A stretch of 17,855 nt of DNA from contig SLIH01000239.1 of assembly GCA_007135745.1 (NCBI GenBank), positions 1 through 17,855 on the forward strand, in the 5' to 3' direction. The stretch comes from Halomonas sp. (GTDB taxonomy: Bacteria; Pseudomonadota; Gammaproteobacteria; Pseudomonadales; Oleiphilaceae). This document shows positions 6,548-16,431 of the stretch, in pieces. The first letter of the stretch is position 1. Each line of letters opens with the position of its first letter. The notes below the pieces were generated by a model that worked only from the letters and a program-made list of their open reading frames with translations, had not been told where the DNA came from and did not search any database. Made by a program: the position numbers and the translations under genes.

Positions 6548-7042
6548 TTGTCAGGGGTGGTGCCATTATCGTTGGATATCTGCCTTCGCACGCAGGTTCT
6601 GACGCTTTACCGCTACGGTCAGCCCTGGCTGTGTTATAGGATTTCCACGGCGCTGGCGGGGGCCAATGAGCGTGACGGCTCGGGTGGAACCCCGCGCGGA
6701 CGCCATCGCATCCGTGCCTGCATTGGCGCCGGGCGCCCCCGTAACACGGTATTTCGGGGGCGTCGAGCGACGGGTGAAATCTATTCCCCGGAACTTGCAG
6801 CCCGCCATCCCCGACGTGACTGGATTCTCACGCGAATCCTGTGGCTCTGTGGTGAGGAGCCTGGCTATAACCGTCTGGGTGAGGTGGATACCATGCGCCG
6901 CTTCATATACATTCATGGCACGCCGGAGACAGAGCCCATGGGAGAGCCGCTGTCCCATGGTTGCGTGCGCATGAGAAACGATGACATCCTCCAGCTGTTC
7001 GATCAGGTCCGGCCGGGGGTGCCTGTTTTCATTCACGAGTAG
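6548..7042 (+). CDS. Leaderless YkuD (L,D-transpeptidase-fold) protein, probable cytoplasmic L,D-carboxypeptidase
   Basis: The C-terminal half carries the YkuD catalytic signature: IHGT (His123), then SHGCVRM (His137, nucleophile Cys139). The fold binds peptidoglycan stem peptides and forms or cuts L,D bonds. The protein is only 164 residues, and its start (SGVVPLSLDICLRTQVLTLYRYGQPW) is the first strands of the domain itself. There is no signal peptide or lipobox, unlike classical periplasmic L,D-transpeptidases. A class of leaderless YkuD enzymes (ElsL of Acinetobacter) removes the terminal D-alanine from recycled tetrapeptides in the cytoplasm. The position directly before nagZ, another recycling gene, fits that role. 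The TTG at 6548 is chosen because GAGGAG (6536-6541, overlapping the psrA stop) lies six bases before it; a TTG at 6512 would overlap psrA and has no clear site. The YkuD assignment is firm, the carboxypeptidase role inferred. Confidence 0.85.
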   Translation: MSGVVPLSLDICLRTQVLTLYRYGQPWLCYRISTALAGANERDGSGGTPRGRHRIRACIGAGRPRNTVFRGRRATGEIYSPELAARHPRRDWILTRILWLCGEEPGYNRLGEVDTMRRFIYIHGTPETEPMGEPLSHGCVRMRNDDILQLFDQVRPGVPVFIHE

Positions 7043-7063
7043 TAGTTTCTGGGACCTCTTCTG

Positions 7064-8121
7064 ATGAGTAGGGATGTGGAAAGGACACCGACGGTGACGG
7101 GGCCTCTGATGCTGGATCTGGAGGGAACCCGCTTGACTCCGGGCGAGAAGGATCTACTGGCGCGGGAGTCTGTTGGCGGAGTGATTCTGTTCAGCCGCAA
7201 TTTTGAGAATATCGCTCAGTTACGCAACCTGGTCGGCGCCATACGTGCCGTTCGCCCGCGCATCCTGATTGCTGTGGACCAGGAGGGTGGCAGAGTTCAG
7301 CGGTTTCGTGACGCCTTCACCCGGATTCCGCCCATGCGCTCCTTCGGTCGCCTTTATGACCGTAAACCGGACAGAGCCACCGCTCTGACCCGGGCAGCGG
7401 GTTGGCTTATGGCCTGCGAGCTCAGGGACCTCGATATTGATTTCAGCTTTGCGCCGGTGCTTGATCTGGATTACGGGGAATCCGCCATCATTGGTGATCG
7501 CAGCTTCCATACGGATCCGCGAATTGTCGCAGAGCTTGCAGGTGCCTGGGTGGCAGGCATGCATGACGCCGGCATGGCGGCGGTGGGCAAGCACTTTCCC
7601 GGCCATGGAGCGGTGCAAGCGGATTCCCATCTTGAATTGCCGGAGGATGATCGGGCCCCGGATGTGATTATGGCCCAGGATGGATACCCCTTCCGCGAGT
7701 TGATTGCCGGGGGTATGGAAGGAATCATGCCGGCGCATATCGTTTATGGCCAGGCTGATTCGAGCCCGGCCGGATTCTCTCGTTTCTGGTTGCGCGACAT
7801 GTTGCAGGGGGAGCTGGGTTTTCGGGGGGTCATCTTCAGTGATGACCTTGCCATGGCCGGAGCGGCGATTGCGGGCGATTATCCGCAACGCGCAGCGGCC
7901 GCGCTGGATGCTGGGTGCGATATGGTCCTGGTCTGTAATGATGCTCGGGGTGCTGAGCAGGTAGCCGACTGGCTGGAAGCCGAGGGTCCCAAAGCGACGC
8001 CGCGTCTGGCCAGCATGCGAGGGCGCTCGCTGGCAGGGCCCCGTGGAGCATTTCGCAGTACTGCTTTGTATCGCGATACCCGGGCGGCACTTATGGAGAT
8101 GATGGAGGAGGGGGCTGCCTG

Positions 8122-8122
<1 letters not shown>
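7064..8122 (+). CDS. nagZ: Beta-N-acetylglucosaminidase NagZ
   Basis: NagZ is a cytoplasmic family 3 glycosidase. It removes N-acetylglucosamine from anhydro-muropeptides imported during peptidoglycan recycling; its products also act as signals for AmpC beta-lactamase induction. The diagnostic loop KHFPGHGAVQADSHLELP is at residues 176-193, including the catalytic His (about His189). The nucleophile aspartate lies in FSDDLAMAGA (Asp260/261). VDQEGGRVQRF (71-81) is the substrate-binding strand. At 352 residues it is near the usual 330-345. The gene starts 21 bases after the YkuD gene with only a weak ribosome site, and its stop shares one base with the next start (TGATG). Both facts suggest translational coupling in one operon. 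Confidence 0.97.
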
Positions 8123-10028
<1,906 letters not shown>

Positions 10029-10057
10029 GTTCCTTCTCCGCCCGCACTGCAGCATGC

Positions 10058-10858
10058 TTAGTCGTTGTTGTCCGGGTCTTCTTCCTCGTCACGCTCAATC
10101 CGATCAAAATACACCACCAGGCCGAGGCTCGGTGAATCCAGGTAATGCACTTCGCCACTGCGCATGCGCCGCAGTTCCCGGAGCCAGGTGCGCACTTTCC
10201 AGGGCGTTTCCTCGTCGATTTCTATCTCTTTCAGAGCTGGGTGTATCGCGGGCAGCTCCGGAGCGGGGCGTGGCTCACGGGTCAGGCGATGGAAAAAGTT
10301 GTGACCTTCCAGGGCACGATCAAGCAGGGCATCCCGGTCCAGCTCCAGATGGTAAAGATCGCTTCGTACGTGAAGATAACGCCGGCGTTCGATGGTGAGC
10401 GATCCGCGAACCGCTTGGCTGCCATTGGTTTCCGAACGAAGATCCACGACCAACGGGGCTGTATGGTAGCCGTGGGGAAAATATTCTTCCCAGGCCGTAA
10501 ACGCCAGAACCCGGTATCCGTTTTCACGTTGGATCTGGTCGGCCACTCGGGACAGGCGCAGACCCTCACTGGGCAGGGCGATGATCTGCGGGCGCTCTTC
10601 GATGGGAGCGCCGGTTGAGTCTGGCAAAGCCGTTTCCGGGAGTGGCTGCCAGTTCGTATCCACCCACAGAGGCAGCCCGCGATCGGGAAGGGAGGGCGCC
10701 GGCTGATGACCGAGATTTTCCCGGGCGGCGTCGGGTCCGGTGCGCTCAAAAAGAAGCAGTTCAACGCGATAGAGATCGCTGGCCTGAACGGACAGAGAAG
10801 GGGCGCTCAGCAGTAGAGTGAGCGACCAGAGCGCCACCAGGCGAAGAACAGAAGTCAT
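10058..10858 (-). CDS. csiV: CsiV-family envelope protein (DUF2803)
   Basis: CsiV is a periplasmic peptidoglycan-binding protein of Vibrio that acts through LpoA to activate the synthase PBP1A. The product has a signal peptide (residues 1-26, ending SVQA) followed at once by YRVELLLFER, the typical opening of this family. Other matching stretches are YRVLAFTAWEEYF (about 114-126), RRYLHVRSDLY and MRSGEVHYLDSPSLGLVVYFDRIE near the end. The C-terminus is very acidic (RDEEEDPDNND). Adjacent csiV and mfd is also the order I recall in Vibrio cholerae, which strengthens the call. The ATG overlaps the mfd stop by four bases (ATGA), with GAGGA six bases upstream, so translation is probably coupled to mfd. 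The exact function outside Vibrio is inferred from family. Confidence 0.85.
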   Translation of the reverse strand: MTSVLRLVALWSLTLLLSAPSLSVQASDLYRVELLLFERTGPDAARENLGHQPAPSLPDRGLPLWVDTNWQPLPETALPDSTGAPIEERPQIIALPSEGLRLSRVADQIQRENGYRVLAFTAWEEYFPHGYHTAPLVVDLRSETNGSQAVRGSLTIERRRYLHVRSDLYHLELDRDALLDRALEGHNFFHRLTREPRPAPELPAIHPALKEIEIDEETPWKVRTWLRELRRMRSGEVHYLDSPSLGLVVYFDRIERDEEEDPDNND

Positions 10859-13800
10859 GATACTTCCTCGGGCTGTTCGGCTTTGGATGAAAGCAGGTCG
10901 AGAAACTCGCTCAGAGCCTGCAGTTTAGCATCGGCTTGATCGGCATTCAGCCGGAAACGCAGCTGGCTGCCTTTCTCCAGGGAATAATCCTGGGGCTGGG
11001 ACTGGACCAGCTGGACCAGCACCAGGGGATCCACGCGGGTGTCTGATGCAAATTCGAGTCGCGCCCACTCGGTGCCGGCATCGATCTTGGTGATACCCAG
11101 CTCTTCAGCGCGCAGACGCAGGTTCGTTTGCCGAATCAGGTTTTTCAGCGGCTCCGGAAGCAGCCCGAACCGATCAATGATCTCAACCTGAAGTTCTCTG
11201 AGTTCCTCTTTGTTTTTTGCACTGGCAAGTCGTTTGTAGAGTACCAGGCGGTTATGCACATCCGGGAGGTAATCTTCCGGAATCAGTGCCGGGATACGCA
11301 GGTTGACCTCGGTGCCATGGTGCAATGGCAGGTCCGCGTTCGGGGTGCGGCCGGCACGAATGGCCTTCACCGCTTCGTCGAGCATCTCCATATAAAGTGT
11401 AAGGCCAATGCCTTCGATCTGGCCGCTCTGGTCATCGCCCAGCAACTCGCCGGCACCCCGGATTTCAAGATCATGGGTTGCCAGCATAAAGCCGGCCCCG
11501 AGATCCTGGGCCGCAGCTATGGCGTCCAAACGCTTTTCCGCATCCTTGGTCATCTTCTTTCCTGGCGGAGTCAGAAGGTAGGCGTAGGCCTGGTGGTGGG
11601 AGCGTCCCACGCGGCCGCGGAGCTGGTGCAGCTGGGCCAACCCGAATTTATCCGCGCGCTCGATGATGATGGTGTTGGCACTGGGGATGTCGATGCCCGT
11701 TTCAATAATAGTGGTGCAGACGAGAACATTGAACCGCTTGTGGTAGAAGTCCGACATGATCTGTTCGAGCTCCCGCTCGCGCATCTGACCATGGGCAATA
11801 CCCACCCGGGCTTCCGGCACCAGCGCGCGAACATCCTCGGCCAGCTTGTCGATGGAGCTGACTTCATTGTGCAGGAAATAGACCTGGCCGCCGCGCAGGA
11901 TCTCACGCAGTATCGCTTCCTTGACCAGAGCGTCCTCGCTGCGCCGGACAAAGGTTTTAACCGAGAGGCGCCGGGCCGGCGGGGTGGCGATGACGGAAAG
12001 ATCACGCAGGTTCCCCATGGCCATGTTCAGTGTTCGGGGAATGGGGGTGGCGGTCAGAGTCAGTACGTCCACCTGCGCGCGCAGCTGCTTGAGTTTCTCC
12101 TTCTGGGAGACACCGAAGCGGTGTTCCTCGTCAATGATGACGAGCCCCAGGTTGGGGAAATCCAGATTATCCTGCAGCAGTTTGTGGGTGCCAATGATGA
12201 TGTCGGCCTGGCCTTTCCGGGCTTTTTCCAGGGTGGCGTCCTGCTGTTTTCCGCTGCGGAAACGGCTGAGCATTTCCACCTGCACGCCGGTGTCGGCAAA
12301 ACGGTCGCGGAACGAATCGTAATGCTGTTGCGCCAGCAGGGTTGTTGGCACCAGCACCACAACCTGGCGAGAGGCATGGGTGGCGATAAAGGCCGCGCGC
12401 ATGGCCACCTCGGTCTTGCCGAAGCCCACATCGCCGCAGACCAGGCGGTCCATGGGTTTTTCGCCGGCCATGTCCCGTTCCACTGCTTCAATGGCGGCCA
12501 TCTGGTCGGGGGTTTCCTCGAAGGGAAACTGTGCGCAGAAGGTGCGATAGCTGTCGTCCGGTTGCGGGAAGGCATACCCTTTACTGGCCTCGCGCCGGGC
12601 ATAGACATCGAGCAGCTCGGCCGCTGTGTCGCGGATTTTTTCCAGCGCTTTCTGTTTCGTCTGGCTCCAGCGTTCGGTGCCTAGCTTGTGTAGCGGCGCC
12701 ACGGAATCTTCGGCCCCACTGTAGCGCGATATCAGATGCAGGCTCGATACGGGGACGTAGAGCCGGGCGTCATCGGCATAGCTCAGAGTCAGGAACTCCG
12801 TTGAATGGCCCTCGATATCAATGGTTTCCAGCCCCCGATAACGGCCCACCCCATGGTCAATGTGGACGACGGGGGCCCCCACGCGCAGTTCGGACAGATC
12901 CCGGATGGTGTTTTCGTTAGCCGATTCACTGCTGCGTTGGCGTCGGCGGCGTTGCAGCACCCGCTCGCCGTAAAGCTCGGTTTCCGTGATGACGCAGATA
13001 TCCGCATCATCCAGGCGGGTACCGTGCTCCAGCGGGCCGGTGGTTATGCCCAGGGGGGTCTGCCCGGCCAGAAAGCTGGGCCAATCGTTGACCTGGTCCG
13101 TAGGAATATGCTGTTCCGCAAGCTGTTGCTGGAGTGCTTCGCGGCGTCCGGCCGAATCAGCCACGAACAGCATGCGCATTGAGTGGTTTTCGATATACGA
13201 TTGGAGTCGGTGCGCCGGGTTGCTGGCGCGACCGTCAAGAGCAATGTCCGGCACCTCGGAAAAGGGTAGGTTGAGTCGGCCGGTTTTCTCGGTGATCTCT
13301 TCCCTGTGCCAGCTGATTCTGGGATAGTCCTTTAACGCGGAAAAACATTCCTCCGTGCGCAGAAACAGCGCGTCAGGCTGGAGTATTGGCCGGAAGCGGT
13401 CGTAACGGCGTTCTTCATGGCGATGGGTCACTTCCTCTCGAAATTGTTCCAGTGCCTGCTCCAGCTCGGCATTGGTAAAGACCAGTGTTTCAGCAGGGAG
13501 GTAGTCGAACAGGGTCGCCGTCTGGTCGAAAAACAAAGGAAGAAAATATTCGATGCCGGGCGGCCGGATGCCGGAGGCAACGTCCTGATAGACAGAAGCT
13601 TCCCGCGGGGCCTCCGGAAACGCTTCAAACCAGCGGTTGCGAAAACGCATCCGGGCGTCACTGTCCCACGGAAACTCGAATGCCGGCAAAAGCTCGATGG
13701 AACCTACCTGTTCGATCGAGCGCTGTGTTTCCGGATCGAAAGTTCGCAGCGTCTCCACTTCATCGTCGAACAGTTCAATCCGATAGGGCCATTCCGAGCC

Positions 13801-14352
13801 CATGGGGAAAATATCCAGCACCGATCCCCGCACCGCGTATTCGCCATGCTGCTGCACGGTCTCGCTGTGGCGGTAACCCGCGGCCTCCAGCCGGTCGCGC
13901 CAGGCGCCAATATCCAGTTGATCACCGATATCCAGAATCAGCGTGTTGCCCTGGGTGAAGGAAAGGGGTTGCAGTCGATGCATCAGGGTCCGCGCCGGAA
14001 GCACCAGAATCCCCTGCCGGGTCTGTGGGAGCCGGTGCAGGGTACGGATGCGCTGCGAGACAATGTCCTCATGGGGCGAAAAGATGTCGTAGGGCAGGGT
14101 TTCCCAGTCCGGCAGCGAAAGCAGTTCACCACCACCGCTATTGCCCCGGTAGAACTGAAGCTCCTGTTCCAGCTCCAGTGCCTCGTCGGTGCTGCTGGTG
14201 ATGACCAGGGTCAGGCTTTCGTGCCGGCTGGCGGATTCCACAATGGCCATAGCGCGGGCACTGCCCGGGAGCCGACCCCAGTGGCGGTGATCGCCTGGCT
14301 GTCGGGGCAGTTCAAGCGGCGGCAGGGTGTGATTCTGCTCGGTGTGGTTCAT
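10855..14352 (-). CDS. mfd: Transcription-repair coupling factor Mfd
   Basis: Mfd is a DNA translocase that displaces RNA polymerase stalled at lesions and recruits UvrA for nucleotide excision repair. From the N-terminus the protein shows a UvrB-like region (HWGRLPGSARA, LPDWETLPYD), the CarD-like polymerase-interaction domain (about 490-560, with VVHIDHGVGRYRGLE), and the helicase core. The core has Walker A GDVGFGKT at 640-647, DEEH at 741-744 and RGRVGRS at 912-918. The C-terminal TRCF domain has PALIPEDYLPDVHNRLVLYKRLA. It is complete at 1165 residues (E. coli 1148). The frame extends to an ATG at 14379 with no ribosome site. The ATG at 14352 has GGGGAA nine bases before it and gives a family-like start, so it is preferred. 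It is divergent from gap and overlaps csiV downstream. Confidence 0.96.
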   Translation of the reverse strand: MNHTEQNHTLPPLELPRQPGDHRHWGRLPGSARAMAIVESASRHESLTLVITSSTDEALELEQELQFYRGNSGGGELLSLPDWETLPYDIFSPHEDIVSQRIRTLHRLPQTRQGILVLPARTLMHRLQPLSFTQGNTLILDIGDQLDIGAWRDRLEAAGYRHSETVQQHGEYAVRGSVLDIFPMGSEWPYRIELFDDEVETLRTFDPETQRSIEQVGSIELLPAFEFPWDSDARMRFRNRWFEAFPEAPREASVYQDVASGIRPPGIEYFLPLFFDQTATLFDYLPAETLVFTNAELEQALEQFREEVTHRHEERRYDRFRPILQPDALFLRTEECFSALKDYPRISWHREEITEKTGRLNLPFSEVPDIALDGRASNPAHRLQSYIENHSMRMLFVADSAGRREALQQQLAEQHIPTDQVNDWPSFLAGQTPLGITTGPLEHGTRLDDADICVITETELYGERVLQRRRRQRSSESANENTIRDLSELRVGAPVVHIDHGVGRYRGLETIDIEGHSTEFLTLSYADDARLYVPVSSLHLISRYSGAEDSVAPLHKLGTERWSQTKQKALEKIRDTAAELLDVYARREASKGYAFPQPDDSYRTFCAQFPFEETPDQMAAIEAVERDMAGEKPMDRLVCGDVGFGKTEVAMRAAFIATHASRQVVVLVPTTLLAQQHYDSFRDRFADTGVQVEMLSRFRSGKQQDATLEKARKGQADIIIGTHKLLQDNLDFPNLGLVIIDEEHRFGVSQKEKLKQLRAQVDVLTLTATPIPRTLNMAMGNLRDLSVIATPPARRLSVKTFVRRSEDALVKEAILREILRGGQVYFLHNEVSSIDKLAEDVRALVPEARVGIAHGQMRERELEQIMSDFYHKRFNVLVCTTIIETGIDIPSANTIIIERADKFGLAQLHQLRGRVGRSHHQAYAYLLTPPGKKMTKDAEKRLDAIAAAQDLGAGFMLATHDLEIRGAGELLGDDQSGQIEGIGLTLYMEMLDEAVKAIRAGRTPNADLPLHHGTEVNLRIPALIPEDYLPDVHNRLVLYKRLASAKNKEELRELQVEIIDRFGLLPEPLKNLIRQTNLRLRAEELGITKIDAGTEWARLEFASDTRVDPLVLVQLVQSQPQDYSLEKGSQLRFRLNADQADAKLQALSEFLDLLSSKAEQPEEVS

Positions 14353-14459
14353 GGAAACGGATTCCCCGGATTGGCGCATGCGGCGCTATTTTAAGGGGCG
14401 AAGTCAGCTGCGGCTACCCTGGAGCGGTTGAATTCCTGTAATGCAGCAAGGACCCAGTG

Positions 14460-14488
14460 TTGTTACTGAGGCTCTTAAATTGGATAAT
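14460..14488 (+). promoter_or_regulatory. Sigma-70 promoter of gap (TTGTTA - 17 - GATAAT)
   Basis: TTGTTA (14460-14465) and GATAAT (14483-14488) match four and five consensus positions and have the ideal 17-base spacing. Transcription would start near 14495. That is downstream of the first in-frame ATG (14441) and about 105 bases before the GTG at 14600, which argues that the GTG is the true start of gap. Confidence 0.65.
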
Positions 14489-14599
14489 AGGCGGCCAAAT
14501 TTTCCGCTTGATGATGATGTGCTGGCGCCGCTTGCGGTTCAGGCGGGGCGAGCCGCGAAAAACATCTTGAAATTCAATCACCTTCAGAGGACTCCCATC

Positions 14600-16084
14600 G
14601 TGAGCCAGGATCAACTCAACCGCTACTTTTCTGACTGGACCGAGCGTGAAGCCATCGCCGAAGCGATGATTCCCATTATTGGTCGCCTGTACCGCAAGAA
14701 TAATGTGGTCACCTCGATCTACGGTCGGGCACTGATTAACCAGTCCGTGATCAACATCATCAAGGCACACCGTTTTGTGCGCCAGGTAGAGGCGGAAGAG
14801 CTGAGTGTCCGCGAGACCTACCCGATTCTGGAAGTGCTGGACCGGCTTAACCTTGGCCAGGCTCATATCGATATCGGCAAGCTGGCGACACAGTATCAGC
14901 GTGTTAAGGACAGCCAGGATCTTGAATCCTTCCTGCGTGAAGCCGTCAATCCGGTGGTTGACCGCTTCGATGAAGAGCAGAAGGCTTCTCACGAAAGTGA
15001 AACCAAGGATGTGGTGCTCTACGGTTTTGGTCGTATCGGTCGTTACCTTGCCCGAATCCTCGTTGAGAAGGCCGGGGGCGGGAACAACCTGCGTCTGCGC
15101 GCCATTGTTGCGCGTAAAGGCGGCGCTCCCAACGACCTGGAGAAGCGTGCCAGCCTGCTGCGCCGGGATTCCATTCATGGGTCTTTCCGGGGAACGATCA
15201 CCGTTGATGAGGAAAACGAGGCGATCATCGCCAATGGTAATTACATCAAGGTGATCTACTCCGATTCTCCGGATCAGGTGGATTACACCCAGTACGGCAT
15301 CGACAATGCCATCGTCATCGATAATACCGGTAAGTGGCGTGATGAAGAGGGCCTCGGGCTTCACCTCAAGTCCAAGGGTGTGAGTCGCGTTATTCTGACC
15401 GCACCCGGCAAGGGCAATATCAAGAATATTGTCCACGGGATCAACAATAACCTGATCAGCGACGAGGACCGAATCCTGTCCGCCGCTTCCTGTACCACCA
15501 ACGCCATTACGCCGGTTGTGAAGGCGGTCAATGATCACTTCGGTATTGTTGATGGGCACATGGAAACGGTTCATGCCTATACCAACGATCAGAACCTGAT
15601 CGACAACTACCACAAAGGGGAGCGTCGTGGGCGTAGCGCCCCTCTGAACATGGTGCTGACCGAAACCGGTGCTGCCAAGGCGGTAGCCAAGGCGCTGCCA
15701 GAGCTGGAAGGCAAGCTGACCGGTAATGCCATTCGTGTACCAACCCCCAACGTGTCCATGGCGATTCTCAATCTCAACCTCGAGAAGGCCACGAGCAAAG
15801 AGGAGCTCAATGAGTTCCTGCGTGACAAGGCGCTGCATTCCGATCTGCAGAAACAGATCGACTATGTCAGCTCGCCGGAAGTTGTCTCTTCCGATTTTGT
15901 CGGTTCCCGTCACGCCGGCGTGGTCGACGGTCAGGCCACCATCGTCAGCGGCAAACGGGCGGTGCTCTATGTCTGGTATGACAACGAAGCCGGTTACAGC
16001 GCCCAGGTGATTCGGATCGTCAGTCAGATGTCGGGGATGTCATTTCCGATTTTCCCGGAGCGCGGCACGGCAAGCGATCACTGA
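14600..16084 (+). CDS. gap: Glyceraldehyde-3-phosphate dehydrogenase, long Pseudomonas type
   Basis: This cytoplasmic enzyme oxidises glyceraldehyde-3-phosphate to 1,3-bisphosphoglycerate (or the reverse in gluconeogenesis) with a nicotinamide cofactor. The Rossmann motif is GFGRIGR (142-148); the catalytic site is SAASCTTNA with Cys298; the C-terminal part contains WYDNEAGYS. About 130 residues precede the Rossmann fold (WTEREAIAEAMIPIIGRLYRKNNVVTSIYGR). This extension is typical of the long Pseudomonas enzyme (PA3001 type) and absent from common GapA proteins of about 330 residues. The frame is open from an ATG at 14441. The GTG at 14600 has AGAGGA eight bases upstream, matches the family start and lies after the promoter, so it is chosen (494 residues). 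Its neighbours mfd and nqrA are the same as I recall in Pseudomonas. A hairpin terminator follows. Confidence 0.93.
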   Translation: MSQDQLNRYFSDWTEREAIAEAMIPIIGRLYRKNNVVTSIYGRALINQSVINIIKAHRFVRQVEAEELSVRETYPILEVLDRLNLGQAHIDIGKLATQYQRVKDSQDLESFLREAVNPVVDRFDEEQKASHESETKDVVLYGFGRIGRYLARILVEKAGGGNNLRLRAIVARKGGAPNDLEKRASLLRRDSIHGSFRGTITVDEENEAIIANGNYIKVIYSDSPDQVDYTQYGIDNAIVIDNTGKWRDEEGLGLHLKSKGVSRVILTAPGKGNIKNIVHGINNNLISDEDRILSAASCTTNAITPVVKAVNDHFGIVDGHMETVHAYTNDQNLIDNYHKGERRGRSAPLNMVLTETGAAKAVAKALPELEGKLTGNAIRVPTPNVSMAILNLNLEKATSKEELNEFLRDKALHSDLQKQIDYVSSPEVVSSDFVGSRHAGVVDGQATIVSGKRAVLYVWYDNEAGYSAQVIRIVSQMSGMSFPIFPERGTASDH

Positions 16085-16100
16085 TCATTTGTCATTTGTT

Positions 16101-16142
16101 AATGCGGGCGTTGTGCAGTCCACGTACCATGCCCGCGTTTTT
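16101..16142 (+). terminator. Probable terminator of gap
   Basis: An 11-base-pair stem with two G-U pairs (16101-16111 with 16129-16139, GCGGGC/GCCCGC core) encloses a 17-base loop and runs into five T (16138-16142). It lies 16 bases after the gap stop. The loop is long and the T-run short, so termination may be partial. Confidence 0.65.
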
Positions 16143-16264
16143 CAGCAGCGAGCGTTGCTTCAGTCGAGATACCTCTGTGGAGGCATTGACCCCATGGGGC
16201 ACCCTTCGGGGCACTATCCCCTTGATCTGTGTACCTTCGAAGGGGAAAACCGTCCTTGCGCCGG
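16143..16264. other. Non-coding stretch with nested G/C-rich short palindromes before the nqr promoter
   Basis: Together with the terminator before it and the promoter and leader after it, this forms the 347-base gene-free gap between gap and nqrA. It holds CCTC-TGTG-GAGG (16172-16183), the palindrome CCCCATGGGG (16190-16199), GGGG-N6-CCCC (16208-16221), CCCCTT...AAGGGG (16218-16245) and the palindrome CCTTCGAAGG (16234-16243). Several share bases, so they could form mutually exclusive hairpins or protein sites. Open frames crossing it are short and begin inside the terminator; I take them as non-coding. Confidence 0.4.
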
Positions 16265-16293
16265 TAGATAATACGGCTGTGTATCTCTATAAT
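16265..16293 (+). promoter_or_regulatory. Promoter of the nqr operon (TAGATA - 17 - TATAAT)
   Basis: A perfect -10 TATAAT (16288-16293) is preceded at 17 bases by TAGATA (16265-16270, four of six -35 positions). The predicted transcript would start near 16300, leaving a leader of about 130 bases before nqrA. In that leader I see only a weak GCCC-N5-GGGC hairpin and no known riboswitch. Confidence 0.6.
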
Positions 16294-16431
16294 TGGGCCG
16301 ATTTTGGGTGTGTCGGCGTTTATTGCGTATCTGTCATGATCTGGCAGGGGTGCTGCCCGCGCAGGGCCTGAAGCATAAGCTGGCGCGAAACTGTTCTCTC
16401 AATTCCATCCTTCTATGATTGGGCAAAGCGA

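Noticed and set aside
11128..12684. A 518-codon open frame on the plus strand, opposite mfd
   Set aside because: It lies wholly opposite the helicase core of mfd, which has clear catalytic motifs. The predicted protein is rich in His, Gln and Gly with no recognisable domain, as expected of an antisense shadow in G/C-rich coding DNA.
13417..14394. A 325-codon plus-strand open frame opposite the start of mfd
   Set aside because: It has no ribosome site and no domain, and it lies entirely over the mfd N-terminal region.
14414..15913. A 499-codon open frame on the minus strand, opposite gap
   Set aside because: It is antisense to the conserved gap coding sequence, crosses the gap promoter region and shows no family motif; it is a codon-usage shadow.
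16089..16371. Two short plus-strand frames (60 and 91 codons) between gap and nqrA
   Set aside because: Both begin at or before the gap terminator hairpin and run across the nqr promoter. They have no ribosome site and a Cys-rich, unstructured translation.
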